32,096 nucleotides of DNA from Neotabrizicola shimadae (GTDB lineage: Bacteria > Pseudomonadota > Alphaproteobacteria > Rhodobacterales > Rhodobacteraceae). The position numbers and the translations under genes are program-made. The DNA is taken from the NCBI RefSeq assembly GCF_019623905.1, contig NZ_CP069373.1, positions 1 through 32,096 of the forward strand, read 5' to 3'. Below the pieces are notes generated by a model that saw only the letters and a program-made list of their open reading frames with translations, was not told where the DNA came from and ran no database searches. Shown piece by piece: positions 18,672 through 27,300 of the stretch. The first letter of the stretch is position 1. Each line of letters opens with the position of its first letter.

Positions 18672-18705
18672 GCGGCACGACTGTGAAACCCTTAAAACGT
18701 GCCGC
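18672..18705. terminator. Inverted repeat between convergent genes
   Basis: GCGGCACG and CGTGCCGC arms (8 bp, perfect) with an 18-nt AT-richer loop, between the stop of the RTX/DUF4214 gene and the stop of repA. A possible bidirectional terminator. A second smaller repeat, CGATAAG-N5-CTTATCG, lies at 18781-18799 closer to repA. No T-tract supports either. Confidence 0.35.
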
Positions 18706-18826
18706 ATTCTCATCCATACCGCTCATTATCGGCACATTTCGCGCATCACCAGGTGCTTTCCGCCAAGGCCCCATCATCCCCGATAAGTCCCTCTTATCGT
18801 GATGAAAGGGACGAGGATCGGCCACC

Positions 18827-19855
18827 CTATCGGGACGCCGCGCCCCGCTTCCTCAGCCAGCCCAGGAAGGCCGCGTCCGGCGCGCGCAGCTTCGGGCGGC
18901 CCGTGGCGGCCCAGACGGCGCGCCATTCCGCCTCCAGCGCATGGACGTCCCAGCCCGGCATCATCTCGCGCGCGGTTTCCAGCGTGGCGGATTTCAGCAG
19001 CGGCCCCTCGCCCGGCAGGATCACCAGGTCGCGGCGGGTGACGCGCAGGATGTCGCCCGGCTCCTCGGCCAGGCGGTATTCGGGCAGGTGATCCTCGGCC
19101 ACCATGTCGCGGATCATGCGGCGGAAGACGCGCAAGGGCGAGGCCGAGCCGGATTTCTTGGCCAGCGTGCCCATGCCCACCCGCCATTCCGGCTGGCGTC
19201 CGCAATGCTTGCGCGCCAGTTCATAGACCCGCCGCTCCAGCGGTTTGCGCAGGCGGAAGTAATCGCGGCTGAGGGTCAGCACCGAATGCGACAGCACCGC
19301 GCGGTAAAGCCAGTCCGACAGGGTGACGGCAACCTGGACCATGCGGCCGCCCTTCGTGGCGCGCAGGATCTGCCAGCTTTCGATCAGGCCGAAGCCGGTG
19401 GTCGCCTCGACGCCGCCGGTCACCAGGTTCGTGGTGATGCGCGTACCCGCCAGCCGCTCGAAGGCCTCGCGCAGGCGCTGGTAGCCGTCACCGCTGGTCT
19501 CGCGGTTGGTGGCCATCATCAGGTCATGCGCCGTGAGCCGCAGCTCGCGCGAGACCGGGCGACCGGCGTTCAGCGCGGCCATCAACTGGCTGATGCAGTA
19601 GATCAGGATGTCCTTGTCGAACATCGTGGCAAGGCCGCGGACCGAGGGCACCACCGTCACCGTCACGCCGTTGTGGGCATATTCCAGCACCCGCAAATCC
19701 GGTCGGGTCGACAGCGAGAAGACCGGATGCTCCATGCTGCCGATGTCATCCTTGGGCAGCGCATCGAAGATGTCGCAGACGAAGACATCGCCGCCATGCC
19801 GGTCCGGCGCCAGCCCGCGCCGCCCCGATGCCCCCAAGCCCACCGCTGAAGCCAT
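18827..19855 (-). CDS. repA: Plasmid replication initiator RepA (RPA family)
   Basis: A 342-aa initiator of the 'replication initiator protein A' family found on Rhodobacterales plasmids. It is expected to bind origin iterons and open the DNA. Recognisable segments are HDLMMATNRETSGDGYQRL (winged-helix part), LVTGGVEATTGFGLI, and HSVLTLSRDYFRLRKPLERR followed by VYELARKHCG. ATG 19855 follows GAGGCGGG at good spacing; the longer reading to TTG 19951 adds a low-quality N-terminus and is not preferred. The gene is head-to-head with parAB, and the 439-nt gap between them holds three iterons. RepA level and iteron handcuffing would set copy number by analogy with other iteron plasmids. Full-length with no disruption. 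Confidence 0.9.
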   Translation of the reverse strand: MASAVGLGASGRRGLAPDRHGGDVFVCDIFDALPKDDIGSMEHPVFSLSTRPDLRVLEYAHNGVTVTVVPSVRGLATMFDKDILIYCISQLMAALNAGRPVSRELRLTAHDLMMATNRETSGDGYQRLREAFERLAGTRITTNLVTGGVEATTGFGLIESWQILRATKGGRMVQVAVTLSDWLYRAVLSHSVLTLSRDYFRLRKPLERRVYELARKHCGRQPEWRVGMGTLAKKSGSASPLRVFRRMIRDMVAEDHLPEYRLAEEPGDILRVTRRDLVILPGEGPLLKSATLETAREMMPGWDVHALEAEWRAVWAATGRPKLRAPDAAFLGWLRKRGAASR

Positions 19856-19967
19856 GATGCCCGCCTCGTGCCCCGACTGCCCCGTGCCCAGGCCCGTCTT
19901 GCTGCAGGCCTTCGTGGTTTCAGTATCACCCGGCAGGGGGCTTGCGGCCAAGCCCCGTCTTCAGCCC

Positions 19968-20033
19968 ATCGGGGGACCGGAGTCACCGGGTCGGGGGATC
20001 GGAGTCGGTCCATCGTGGGATCAGAGTCGCCCA
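19968..20033 (+). repeat. Three tandem 22-bp iterons
   Basis: Three contiguous direct repeats at 19968-19989, 19990-20011 and 20012-20033. The shared core is TCGNGGGAYCRGAGTCNC; the last ~4 bases of each unit vary. The 22-bp period (two helical turns) places initiator molecules on the same face of DNA, as in iteron-type origins. Likely RepA binding sites. Confidence 0.8.
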
Positions 20034-20242
20034 GCCGGACAAATGCGAATTTTTCTGCTTGTAAAACAAAAGGCTAGATGGCTCCAGGACGCGCCAGGGC
20101 TCCGTGTAACTACTAAACTAACAAAATGATAACATGGGTTGGCGAATGCCAGGCTCGGAACAAGAGACGCAGGGCATCAGCGAAAGCCTTGTATATGCTT
20201 GAGAAAATCAGCTTCTGGCCCTTGATGTCGCACTTTTTCTTT

Positions 20243-20286
20243 CATGTTCGCCGTTTTCCTGTATCCTGCGAAAAAACGCGAACATG
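20243..20286. promoter_or_regulatory. Large inverted repeat upstream of parA (operator or centromere candidate)
   Basis: Perfect 9-bp arms CATGTTCGC (20243-20251) and GCGAACATG (20278-20286), extended inward by GTTTT/AAAAC after a single-base bulge. The repeat ends 8 nt before the parA ATG. It may be the ParA autorepression operator or a second partition site, since its GTTCGC/GCGAAC core resembles the parAB intergenic palindrome. Confidence 0.5.
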
Positions 20287-20294
20287 AGCAGGCC

Positions 20295-21680
20295 ATGACA
20301 CGCGAATCGGCAGATGCGCCACCGCCCTATTTCAACATAAGCCCCGATGCCGCACTGGCGGATCTGGCCCCTGCCGTCGGTACCGGGACCCTGGCCGAGA
20401 TCGCGGCTGCCTGCGCCCGCGGGCGGGCGGACCTTGCCTCTCGCGGACTCGGGGAAGAGGGTCGCAAGTCGCTGCGGCTGTTTTCGGCCTGGGAGATCAC
20501 CCGCTATCTGATCCCCGTGGCGCCCGGCCATTTCCGCCGGGTGCTGAAGCAGAACCCCGACCTGCCGCAGGGCCGGGCGGAAACCGAGGCAGGCGCGCGC
20601 TGGTTCACCTTCGACGAGGTCCTGCGGCTGCGCGCCCATTTCGCGGCGGAAGGTTCCGCGCGGAAGGAATACCTGCCCTACCGGCCGGCGGGCCTGCCCG
20701 CCAAGATCGTGGCGGTGGCGAATTTCAAGGGCGGTGTCGGCAAGACCTCGACCTGCGCCCATCTCGCCATGTCGGCGGCGCTGGACGGCTACCGCGTGCT
20801 GGTGATCGACCTCGACAGCCAGGGCTCGATGACCTCGATCTTCGGGGGACGGGTCGCCGACGAATGGCAGACGGTCTTTCCGCTGATCGCCGGGCATTAC
20901 GCGCGTCACCTGCAGGTGGAAAACCGGGCGCGTGTGGGCCGCGGCGAGGCGCCGGTGGCGCTGGATGCCACGCTGTCGGAGGCGCTGAAGATCGCGCCGG
21001 ACAGCCTCGTGCAGAAGACGCACTGGCCCAACATCGACCTGATCGGCAGCCAGCTGAACCTCTACTGGGCCGAGTTCCAGATTCCGGTCTGGCGCATGCA
21101 GGCGCGGGGTTGGAAGCTGTGGGATGCGCTGGCAGAGGCTCTGGCGGAAGGCGGGCTTCTGGACCGCTATGACCTGATCTTCCTCGATACGCCGCCGGCG
21201 CTTGGCTATCTCACCATCAACGGGCTGGCGGCGGCCGACATCCTGCTGGTGCCGCTTGGCGCCTCGTTCCTGGAGTTCGACTCCACCGGCCGCTTCTTCG
21301 ACATGCTGCATTCCACCTTCTCCTCAATCGAGGAGGGCGAGAACACCGCCGCCCGGGCGCTTGGCCGGCCGGAACTGGCCTTCGAATGGGATGCGGTGCG
21401 CTGCCTCGTCACGCGCTATGACGGCAGCCAGCAGGCGGAACTGTCCGGGCTGATGCAGGCCTATCTTGGCCGCAGCCTGACGCCGCAACGCCAGGACTTC
21501 ACCGCGCTGATCGGCCAGGCGGGCGAGCAGGTGAACGGCATCTACGAGGCCGATTACCGCGACTTCAACCGCGACACCTATATCCGCGGCCGCGAGACCT
21601 TCGATGTCACCTGGGCGGCCTTCAAGCGTCTGCTTTACGGCATCTGGCGCCGCGACGAGCTGGAGGCGGAGGCGGCGTGA
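20295..21680 (+). CDS. parA: Plasmid partition ATPase ParA (type Ia)
   Basis: A 461-aa ParA, in the larger class with an N-terminal DNA-binding domain. Residues ~1-125 include a MerR/HTH-like segment (AWEITRYLIPVAPGHFRRVL), expected to repress the parAB promoter. The deviant Walker A is KGGVGKT (145-151), Walker A' is IDLDSQGSM near Asp172, and Walker B is YDLIFLDTPPA (292-302). It segregates the plasmid by forming ATP-dependent gradients on the nucleoid with ParB bound at parS. ATG 20295 is preferred over ATG 20244, which lies inside an inverted repeat and would add a short unlikely leader. parB follows after 106 nt that contain a parS candidate. Confidence 0.92.
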   Translation: MTRESADAPPPYFNISPDAALADLAPAVGTGTLAEIAAACARGRADLASRGLGEEGRKSLRLFSAWEITRYLIPVAPGHFRRVLKQNPDLPQGRAETEAGARWFTFDEVLRLRAHFAAEGSARKEYLPYRPAGLPAKIVAVANFKGGVGKTSTCAHLAMSAALDGYRVLVIDLDSQGSMTSIFGGRVADEWQTVFPLIAGHYARHLQVENRARVGRGEAPVALDATLSEALKIAPDSLVQKTHWPNIDLIGSQLNLYWAEFQIPVWRMQARGWKLWDALAEALAEGGLLDRYDLIFLDTPPALGYLTINGLAAADILLVPLGASFLEFDSTGRFFDMLHSTFSSIEEGENTAARALGRPELAFEWDAVRCLVTRYDGSQQAELSGLMQAYLGRSLTPQRQDFTALIGQAGEQVNGIYEADYRDFNRDTYIRGRETFDVTWAAFKRLLYGIWRRDELEAEAA

Positions 21681-21681
21681 T

Positions 21682-21703
21682 GTTTCGCGCGCGAAACGTT
21701 TCG
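21682..21703. promoter_or_regulatory. parS: Candidate parS centromere between parA and parB
   Basis: Perfect 16-bp palindrome GTTTCGCGCGCGAAAC (21682-21697), overlapped by a second perfect 12-bp palindrome CGAAACGTTTCG (21692-21703), starting 2 nt after the parA stop. The GTTTC/GAAAC arms recall the chromosomal parS consensus. The position between parA and parB suits a ParB loading site. Confidence 0.65.
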
Positions 21704-21786
21704 GCCGCCGGATGGGGCGCCGTGCGCTGCGGTGACGGTGCCGAAACCGGCACAGGATCAGGCTACCGGGGCAAGGAGGGCTGAGC

Positions 21787-22884
21787 ATGGCCAAACGCAG
21801 ACGACTGACCCCGGCGCAAAGCGACTATCTGGGGGCGCCCGGTGTGCTGGAGACCAAGGCCTGGGGCGCGCCGCCCGTCCGGCCGGGGCTGGAGGCTTCG
21901 GCCATCGCACCGCCGCCCATTGCCCCCCCTCCCATTGCCCAGGTCGCGGGCGAGGCCAGCGCCGTGGCCGCCCTGGCCGAGGTGTCGGGCGCGCTGGCCG
22001 CGGCGCGGGCCGAAGGCCGGCTGGTGCAGCGGCTGGCGCTGGACGCGGTGGAGATCGACTATCTGGTGCGCGACCGCCTGGGCATCGACGCCGAGGAGAT
22101 GGCGGCGCTGATGGAGTCGATCCGCCTGCACGGCCAGCGCACGCCGATCGAGGTGACCGAGACCGCCCCCGGCCGCTATGGCCTGATCTCGGGCTGGCGG
22201 CGGCTGACGGCGCTGCGGCAGTTGGCCGAGGAGACGGGCGAGGCGCGCTTCGACACGGTGCTGGCGCTTCTGCGCCGCCCCGAGACGGCGGGCGCGGCCT
22301 ATGTCGCCATGGTCGAGGAAAACGAGATCCGGCTTGGCCTGTCCTATTACGAACGCGCCCGCATCACCGGTCGCGCCGTGGAACAGGGGGTCTTCGCCGA
22401 TGACCGCAGCGCGCTGCAGGCGCTGTTTGCCGCCGCCAGCCGGGCGAAACGGTCGAAGATCGGGTCGTTCCTGCGCATCTGGCGGGCGCTGGACGGCAGC
22501 CTGCGCTTTCCCGCCGCCATCCCGGAACGGCTGGGCCTGGCCCTGGCGGCGCGGCTGGATGCGGATCCGGATTTTCCGGGCCAGCTGCTGCGTGATCTGG
22601 GCGCCCGTTCGGCAGCGACCGCCGAGGAGGAACTGGCCCGGCTGGCCGCCGCGCTGGAGGCTCCGGCCCCTCCCCCGGGCGCGGCCCCCCGGCCCGTAGC
22701 CAGCCCCACGCCCGATCCTGTGCCGCGTCCTGCCCCCCCCGACCCTGGAACCCGCGAGATCCGACCTGGCGTCTTCCTGCGTGTCGAAGGCGGTTTCACG
22801 CGGCCCGTGCTGATCGTTGCCGGCCCTGCCGTGGACCCAGCCTTCCGCGAGCGGCTGGAGGCCTGGCTGGCGAATCCGGACTGA
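21787..22884 (+). CDS. parB: Plasmid partition protein ParB
   Basis: A 365-aa ParB/RepB-type centromere-binding CTPase. The N-terminal ParB domain contains ISGWRRLTAL (Gly-x-Arg-Arg at ~136-139) and the second conserved box ENEIRLGLSYYERARI (from ~178), followed by an HTH region (RAKRSKIGSFLRIWRALDG). A Pro-rich linker (~295-325) leads to a short C-terminal segment that probably dimerises. A strong AAGGAGGG ribosome site precedes the ATG. It works with ParA, and the nearest candidate binding site is the palindrome at 21682-21703. Residues ~35-55 are Pro/Ala-rich and may hold the ParA-interacting N-terminal arm. Confidence 0.9.
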   Translation: MAKRRRLTPAQSDYLGAPGVLETKAWGAPPVRPGLEASAIAPPPIAPPPIAQVAGEASAVAALAEVSGALAAARAEGRLVQRLALDAVEIDYLVRDRLGIDAEEMAALMESIRLHGQRTPIEVTETAPGRYGLISGWRRLTALRQLAEETGEARFDTVLALLRRPETAGAAYVAMVEENEIRLGLSYYERARITGRAVEQGVFADDRSALQALFAAASRAKRSKIGSFLRIWRALDGSLRFPAAIPERLGLALAARLDADPDFPGQLLRDLGARSAATAEEELARLAAALEAPAPPPGAAPRPVASPTPDPVPRPAPPDPGTREIRPGVFLRVEGGFTRPVLIVAGPAVDPAFRERLEAWLANPD

Positions 22885-22953
22885 AGGGCCCGGGCGAGAG
22901 CGGGAAACCCTGAAAGGGCGGTAAGGTTTCGCACAAGTTTTGACCACCTTCGG

Positions 22954-22995
22954 CGATCTTTTGATCGGTGGCTGCCTTGTCCGGCACGGACAGGG
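22954..22995 (+). terminator. Two hairpins after parB
   Basis: CGATC-TTTT-GATCG (22954-22967), then a 9-bp stem with one G:U pair around TGTCCG-GCA-CGGACA (22975-22995), about 70-110 nt after the parB stop. They probably end the parAB transcript; no long T-run follows either. Confidence 0.4.
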
Positions 22996-23077
22996 TTGAC
23001 TTCGGGTCAGAGATCCAACCAAAAGTTCTCGCCCGTCCAAGCTAGCGGGAGCAAGCTTTCAGCCGGGCGAGTGAACT

Positions 23078-23106
23078 GTGACAATTTCCTGAAATTAAAC
23101 AATAAA
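23078..23106 (+). promoter_or_regulatory. Sigma-70-like promoter candidate for the fcl-like gene
   Basis: GTGACA and AATAAA hexamers with exactly 17 nt between them, in an AT-rich island unlike the surroundings. Predicted start near 23113, leaving a leader of ~59 nt before the ATG at 23172. It would drive the right-arm polysaccharide genes. Confidence 0.5.
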
Positions 23107-23171
23107 TAGACCGGCGCGGGCTGCGCTTTCCGCCTCGGGCCTTCTCCCATTGTGACGACTGGACGAAGAGA

Positions 23172-24083
23172 ATGATACTGCTTACGGGTGCAACCGGCCT
23201 TCTCGGCTCTGCCATTCGACAGAACCTCGACCGCACTGGCGGCGCCTATGTCTGCACCAGCAGGGATGCCGTCGATCTGACGGATTTCAATTCGACCCTG
23301 GCCTTCTTTCAGGAGCATCGGCCGACCTCGGTGGTGCATTCCGCGGCCCGCGTCCACGGGCTGATGGGCAACAGCCGCTTCCCGGCCGAGATCTTCGACG
23401 AGAACCTGACGATCAACTACAACGTCATCGCCGCCGGCTACCGCACCGGCGTGCGCAAGTTCAACGTCGCCAGCACCGTCGCCGCCTATCCGGGCGAGTT
23501 GACCGAGAACATCCACGAAAGCCAGTACCTGATGGGCGAGCCCCATGCCGGGGAAAGCGCCTATGCCCATTCCAAGCGGGCGATGCTGGCGCAGCTTGAG
23601 GCCTATGCCAAGCAGTACGGCATCTCCTACAGCTACGCGATCTTCACCAATCTCTATGGACCCGGTGACCGCTTCGACACCGAGAACGGCCATGTCGTGC
23701 CCTCGCTGGTGGCGAAGTTCCATCATGCGGCGCGCACCGGGACGGCGGTTCCGGTCTGGGGGCGCGGCCGGGCGCAGCGCGACTTCATCTACATCGACGA
23801 TGCCGCGGCGGCGATGCTGCATGTGGCCGAGACGGGCGAGGGCAGGTTCAACATCGCCACAGGCACGACCGTGCCGATCGCCGAGGTGGTGCAGATCCTG
23901 TCCGACATCAGCGGTGTGCGCGACATCCAGTGGCAGCATGAAAAGCCCGAGGGCCAGCTGACGCGCAGCTACGATGTCTCGCGCCTGCGCGCCACCGGCT
24001 TTGCGCCCCGCTTCTCGCTGCACGAGGGGCTGGAGCGCACCTACCGCTGGTATGAGCAGAACTGGCCCGATGTCCGGACCTGA
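23172..24083 (+). CDS. fcl: GDP-L-fucose synthase-like NAD-dependent epimerase/reductase
   Basis: A 303-aa extended short-chain dehydrogenase. It has an NADP(H) loop TGATGLLG (5-12), YxxxK catalytic pair Tyr131/Lys135 in YAHSK, and family-specific segments ASTVAAYP (100-107), TNLYGPGDRF and ENGHVVPSL with His174. These match GDP-4-keto-6-deoxymannose epimerase/reductase (Fcl/WcaG). That enzyme completes GDP-L-fucose after Gmd, which is encoded at 28593. The Cys expected two residues after the catalytic Ser in characterised Fcl proteins appears to be Val103, so epimerisation is not assured. The product could instead be another GDP-6-deoxyhexose. GAAGAG precedes the ATG. Confidence 0.8.
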   Translation: MILLTGATGLLGSAIRQNLDRTGGAYVCTSRDAVDLTDFNSTLAFFQEHRPTSVVHSAARVHGLMGNSRFPAEIFDENLTINYNVIAAGYRTGVRKFNVASTVAAYPGELTENIHESQYLMGEPHAGESAYAHSKRAMLAQLEAYAKQYGISYSYAIFTNLYGPGDRFDTENGHVVPSLVAKFHHAARTGTAVPVWGRGRAQRDFIYIDDAAAAMLHVAETGEGRFNIATGTTVPIAEVVQILSDISGVRDIQWQHEKPEGQLTRSYDVSRLRATGFAPRFSLHEGLERTYRWYEQNWPDVRT

Positions 24084-24130
24084 GAGGCAAGCATGGTCCC
24101 GGGGCCGGGGCTTCGCGTGAAAAGGCAGCC

Positions 24131-24349
24131 ATGAAGAAGACGGTCTTCCTGCACATCGGCCTGCCCAAGACGGGAACCTCTCTCGTCCAGAGGCGCGGCC
24201 GGGCTTTTTTCGGGGCGGCGAACCTGATCTTCCTGCGCTTCGAATGGCTCTGCCAAGCCGGGCGACGAGAGTTCCATGCTGTGTCGGAAATGCAGGTGGC
24301 GCTCAACCGTGAACGAGACTGCGGGCTCAGGCGCCTGGCGTCGGCCTGA
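24131..24349 (+). pseudogene. Remnant of a sulfotransferase N-terminus
   Basis: A 72-codon open frame beginning MKKTVFLHIGLPKTGTSLVQ. This is the canonical sulfotransferase N-terminus with the PAPS 5'-phosphate loop (residues ~9-17). After about 20 residues the similarity stops and the frame runs out in Arg-rich sequence. No continuation of the fold (3'-phosphate loop) is found in any frame before the next gene. AAAGGCAGCC precedes the ATG, so it may still be translated. Best explained as a gene truncated by a deletion whose right end lies near the start of the glycosyltransferase at 24390. Confidence 0.65.
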
Positions 24350-24389
24350 CGCGAAACCGATCCCAGACCCCTATATTTACAAGCAGATC

Positions 24390-27300
24390 ATGGACATGAC
24401 GGCAGATCACCCGGCGGCACTGGCAAAGCTTCAGGCGTATTTCGACCAGGTTCTCGGCGAGGCAGCCGGGGCGCCGCGGCGGGCGACCATTGCGGTGCCG
24501 CTGACCTGGCCCGAGATCCGCAATGCGGAATACGAGGTGATCAAGCGCTTCTGCAATGCGGCGGAACGGATCGGGTCGCGCATCATCGTCACCGACAATA
24601 ACGGCTACCCGGTCTGGTCCAGCGACGACGCGCCGGTCGACAAGACCCGCCAGCTGGGTCCGGATGACGTCGACTTCATGATCTCGCTGCACTTCGAGTC
24701 GCCGCGCCTGATCGACGTGCCCTCCTATTACGCGATCTGGCAGCCGGTCGATTTCTACTTCGATTTCGGCTACGAGCCGTCGGTCGCCAAGCTTCTGACG
24801 CATAGCGACGGCCTGTCCTGCTCGGCCGATCCGAGCGATGCGCATTTCCAGGCTCTGATGGCCTCCTGCGGACGCAACAGACCCGGCCATCTGCCCTATC
24901 TCTTCCACAGCCCCTCGGGTCCCTATTTCGAGCCGAAGATCACCGAGGAGTCACGGCTGTTCTACATCGGCATCAACTGGGAGCGCCTGGGCCAGAGCAA
25001 GAAGGGCCGCTTCCACGAACTGCTGCGGCTTCTGGACGACGAGAAGCTGATCGACATCTACGGACCGCGCACCTTCCTGGGCGCAAAGCCATGGGAGGGC
25101 TACGACTGCTATCGGGGCGAGTTGCCCTTCGACGGCAAGTCGGTGGTGCGGGCGCTGCACAACTCGGGCATCTGCCTGGCGATGTCGTCGAAGGCGCACC
25201 AGGACAGCGGGGTGATGAGCAACCGGCTGTTCGAGGGGCTGGCGGCCGGCACCGCGATCATCGCCAACCCGCATCCCTTCATCGACAAGTATTTCTCCGA
25301 TCTCGTCTATCAGGTCGACGACACGGTGGGCGACGAGGAGATCTTCTTCCAGATCACGGACATCATCACCGAGATCCGTGCCGATCCGGAGGCTGCCAAC
25401 GAGCGCGCCCGCAAGGGGCAGGAGCGGCTGCGCGACCTCTTCTCGCTGGAGAAATGCCTCCAGGCACTGATCACCCAGCATCCCGCCCGCACTGCCGCGC
25501 GCCGCGGCCCGGATGCGGCGCCGATCACGGTGATCTTCCCCTATGCCGGGCAGCGCCTTTCGGCGGTGCGCGAGGTGCTGGAGGACCTGAAGGCCCAGGC
25601 AGGTGTTGCCATCGAGCTGGTGCTTGTCTGGGACCCGGTCTTCGCCGAGGGCGCCGGCAAGGCGCTGATCGAGGCGGCGCAGGCCCATTTCCCGCGCGTG
25701 ACCGTGATCACCGATGTCTTCCACCAGGACGCGCTGCAACCGACGCTTGGCGCCGCGCTTCATGCGGCGCGCGGCCATGTCACGACCGAGGCCTTCGCCG
25801 TTGTCAGCACCGGCGAGCGCTTCTTCCGTGACCACTTCCGCAGCCTTGCCCAGGCGCTGACGGTTCCCGGCGGCCGGGCCAGGGTTCTGGCCGCAGCCTC
25901 GGGCCAGCTGGACGAGGATTACGAGGGTGCCAAGCGCGACCTCTTCGTGCGGCGCACGGTGGCGGGGCTCAACATGCCCTCCGATCCGCGCGACGTGCTG
26001 GTCAACAGCGACCTGTGGCGCACCCCCGGCCGCTACCTGTTCAGCGCCGGCCTGCTGACTTCGGCCGGGGCCGAGGTGCTGCCGCTTCTGGACGATGGGG
26101 CGACCGGCTACCTGCTTCTGCAGACCCTGATCGGCGGGCGCGTGGCCCAGACCGGGGAGGCCGGTTACGTCCGCATCATCCCGGATGCCGTGACCAGGAT
26201 GCCTTCGGCGCAGCGCATTGCCCGCCAGCAGCAGTTCCTGCGCGACACGCTGCGGTTCGACCCGTTGCCCGGCCTGCCGCCCGTGCCGCCAGTCACCGGA
26301 ACAGGGCTCAACGGCGATCTGGCAGTGGCGCCCTTCGTGCCGCGCATCTTCCTGGACGAGATGATGGACGTGCGCACGGGCAGTGCGGCGCTGCAATATC
26401 TCGACACCGGCTTCTCGCATCCCGAGGCCGGGGGCATCTGGATCGATGGTGGTGTCGGCACGCTGCGCTTCCGCATCGCCAATGCCGGCAAGATCGAGGA
26501 CATGCAGATCGCGCTCATGCTGGCGGGGCGTCCGGCGCTGGCCGACAACCGGCCGCAGCACGTCACCGTGGCGGTGAACGGCATGACGCTGGGCTACTTC
26601 CAGCTTTCCGCGCAGCCGGTGGCGATCACCGTGCGCCTGCCGGTCGGTCTGGCCAAGGCCGAAGTGCTGCAGGTGCGCATCATCGCCGACCATGCCGAAC
26701 CGGTCCGCAATGCCGAGGGCGCCATCGTCGATCCGCGGCGCCTGGGCATCCTGCTGACCGGCGTCGGCATCTTCCGCTCGGCGAAGGTGCCGCTGCCGGA
26801 ACTGGCCCCCGACCTGGACTACGACCTGCGCCGCACCGGCAACGGCCGCCCGCTGCTTGTCGAGGGCTGCTTCCCCGAGGAAGAGCTGACCTGGCTCAGC
26901 GACGGCCCGGCGCTTCTGCGGTTCCGCATCCGCGAGCGGATGCCGAAGATGCGGCTGGAACTCGATCTCATCGCCGTCAGCTCCGAGACCCAGCACGAGC
27001 CGATCGAGCTCACCTGCAAGATCAACGACATGCCGGTCGCCCGCTTCAAGGTGGGCGAGCGCATGTCCACCCATGTCATCCCGCTGCCGGCAGAGGCGAT
27101 GGGAGACATGGGCAACTGCGAACTGACGCTGGAACCCAGCCATGCGGTGCGCATGTATGGCGGCAACCGCATTCTCAGCGTGGGCCTGCGCCGGCTGCGG
27201 CTGTCCAACCTTGATCCGATCGAGCCGGATGTCGAATACCTCACCACCAGCACCGGCAACGGCAAGTCCTTCCTGCGTGAGGGCTTCTCGAAGATCGAGC

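Larger units (their letters stand above)
19856..20294. other. Candidate replication origin (oriV) between repA and parA
   Basis: A 439-nt gap without a credible gene. From left to right: the repA leader; a GC-rich stretch; three 22-bp iterons (19968-20033); an AT-rich run at ~20041-20065 and another at ~20104-20135 that could be the unwinding element; and a large inverted repeat against the parA start (20243-20286). Divergent promoters for repA and parA must lie here, but I could not fix convincing -35/-10 boxes. Confidence 0.65.

Noticed and set aside
19856-19951. N-terminal extension of RepA to TTG 19951
   Set aside because: Extension has no RepA-like sequence; ATG 19855 has GAGGCGGG at proper spacing.
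18827-22884. Looked for a toxin-antitoxin pair or transposase next to the replication module
   Set aside because: No small paired genes or transposase motifs were found between 18647 and 23171.
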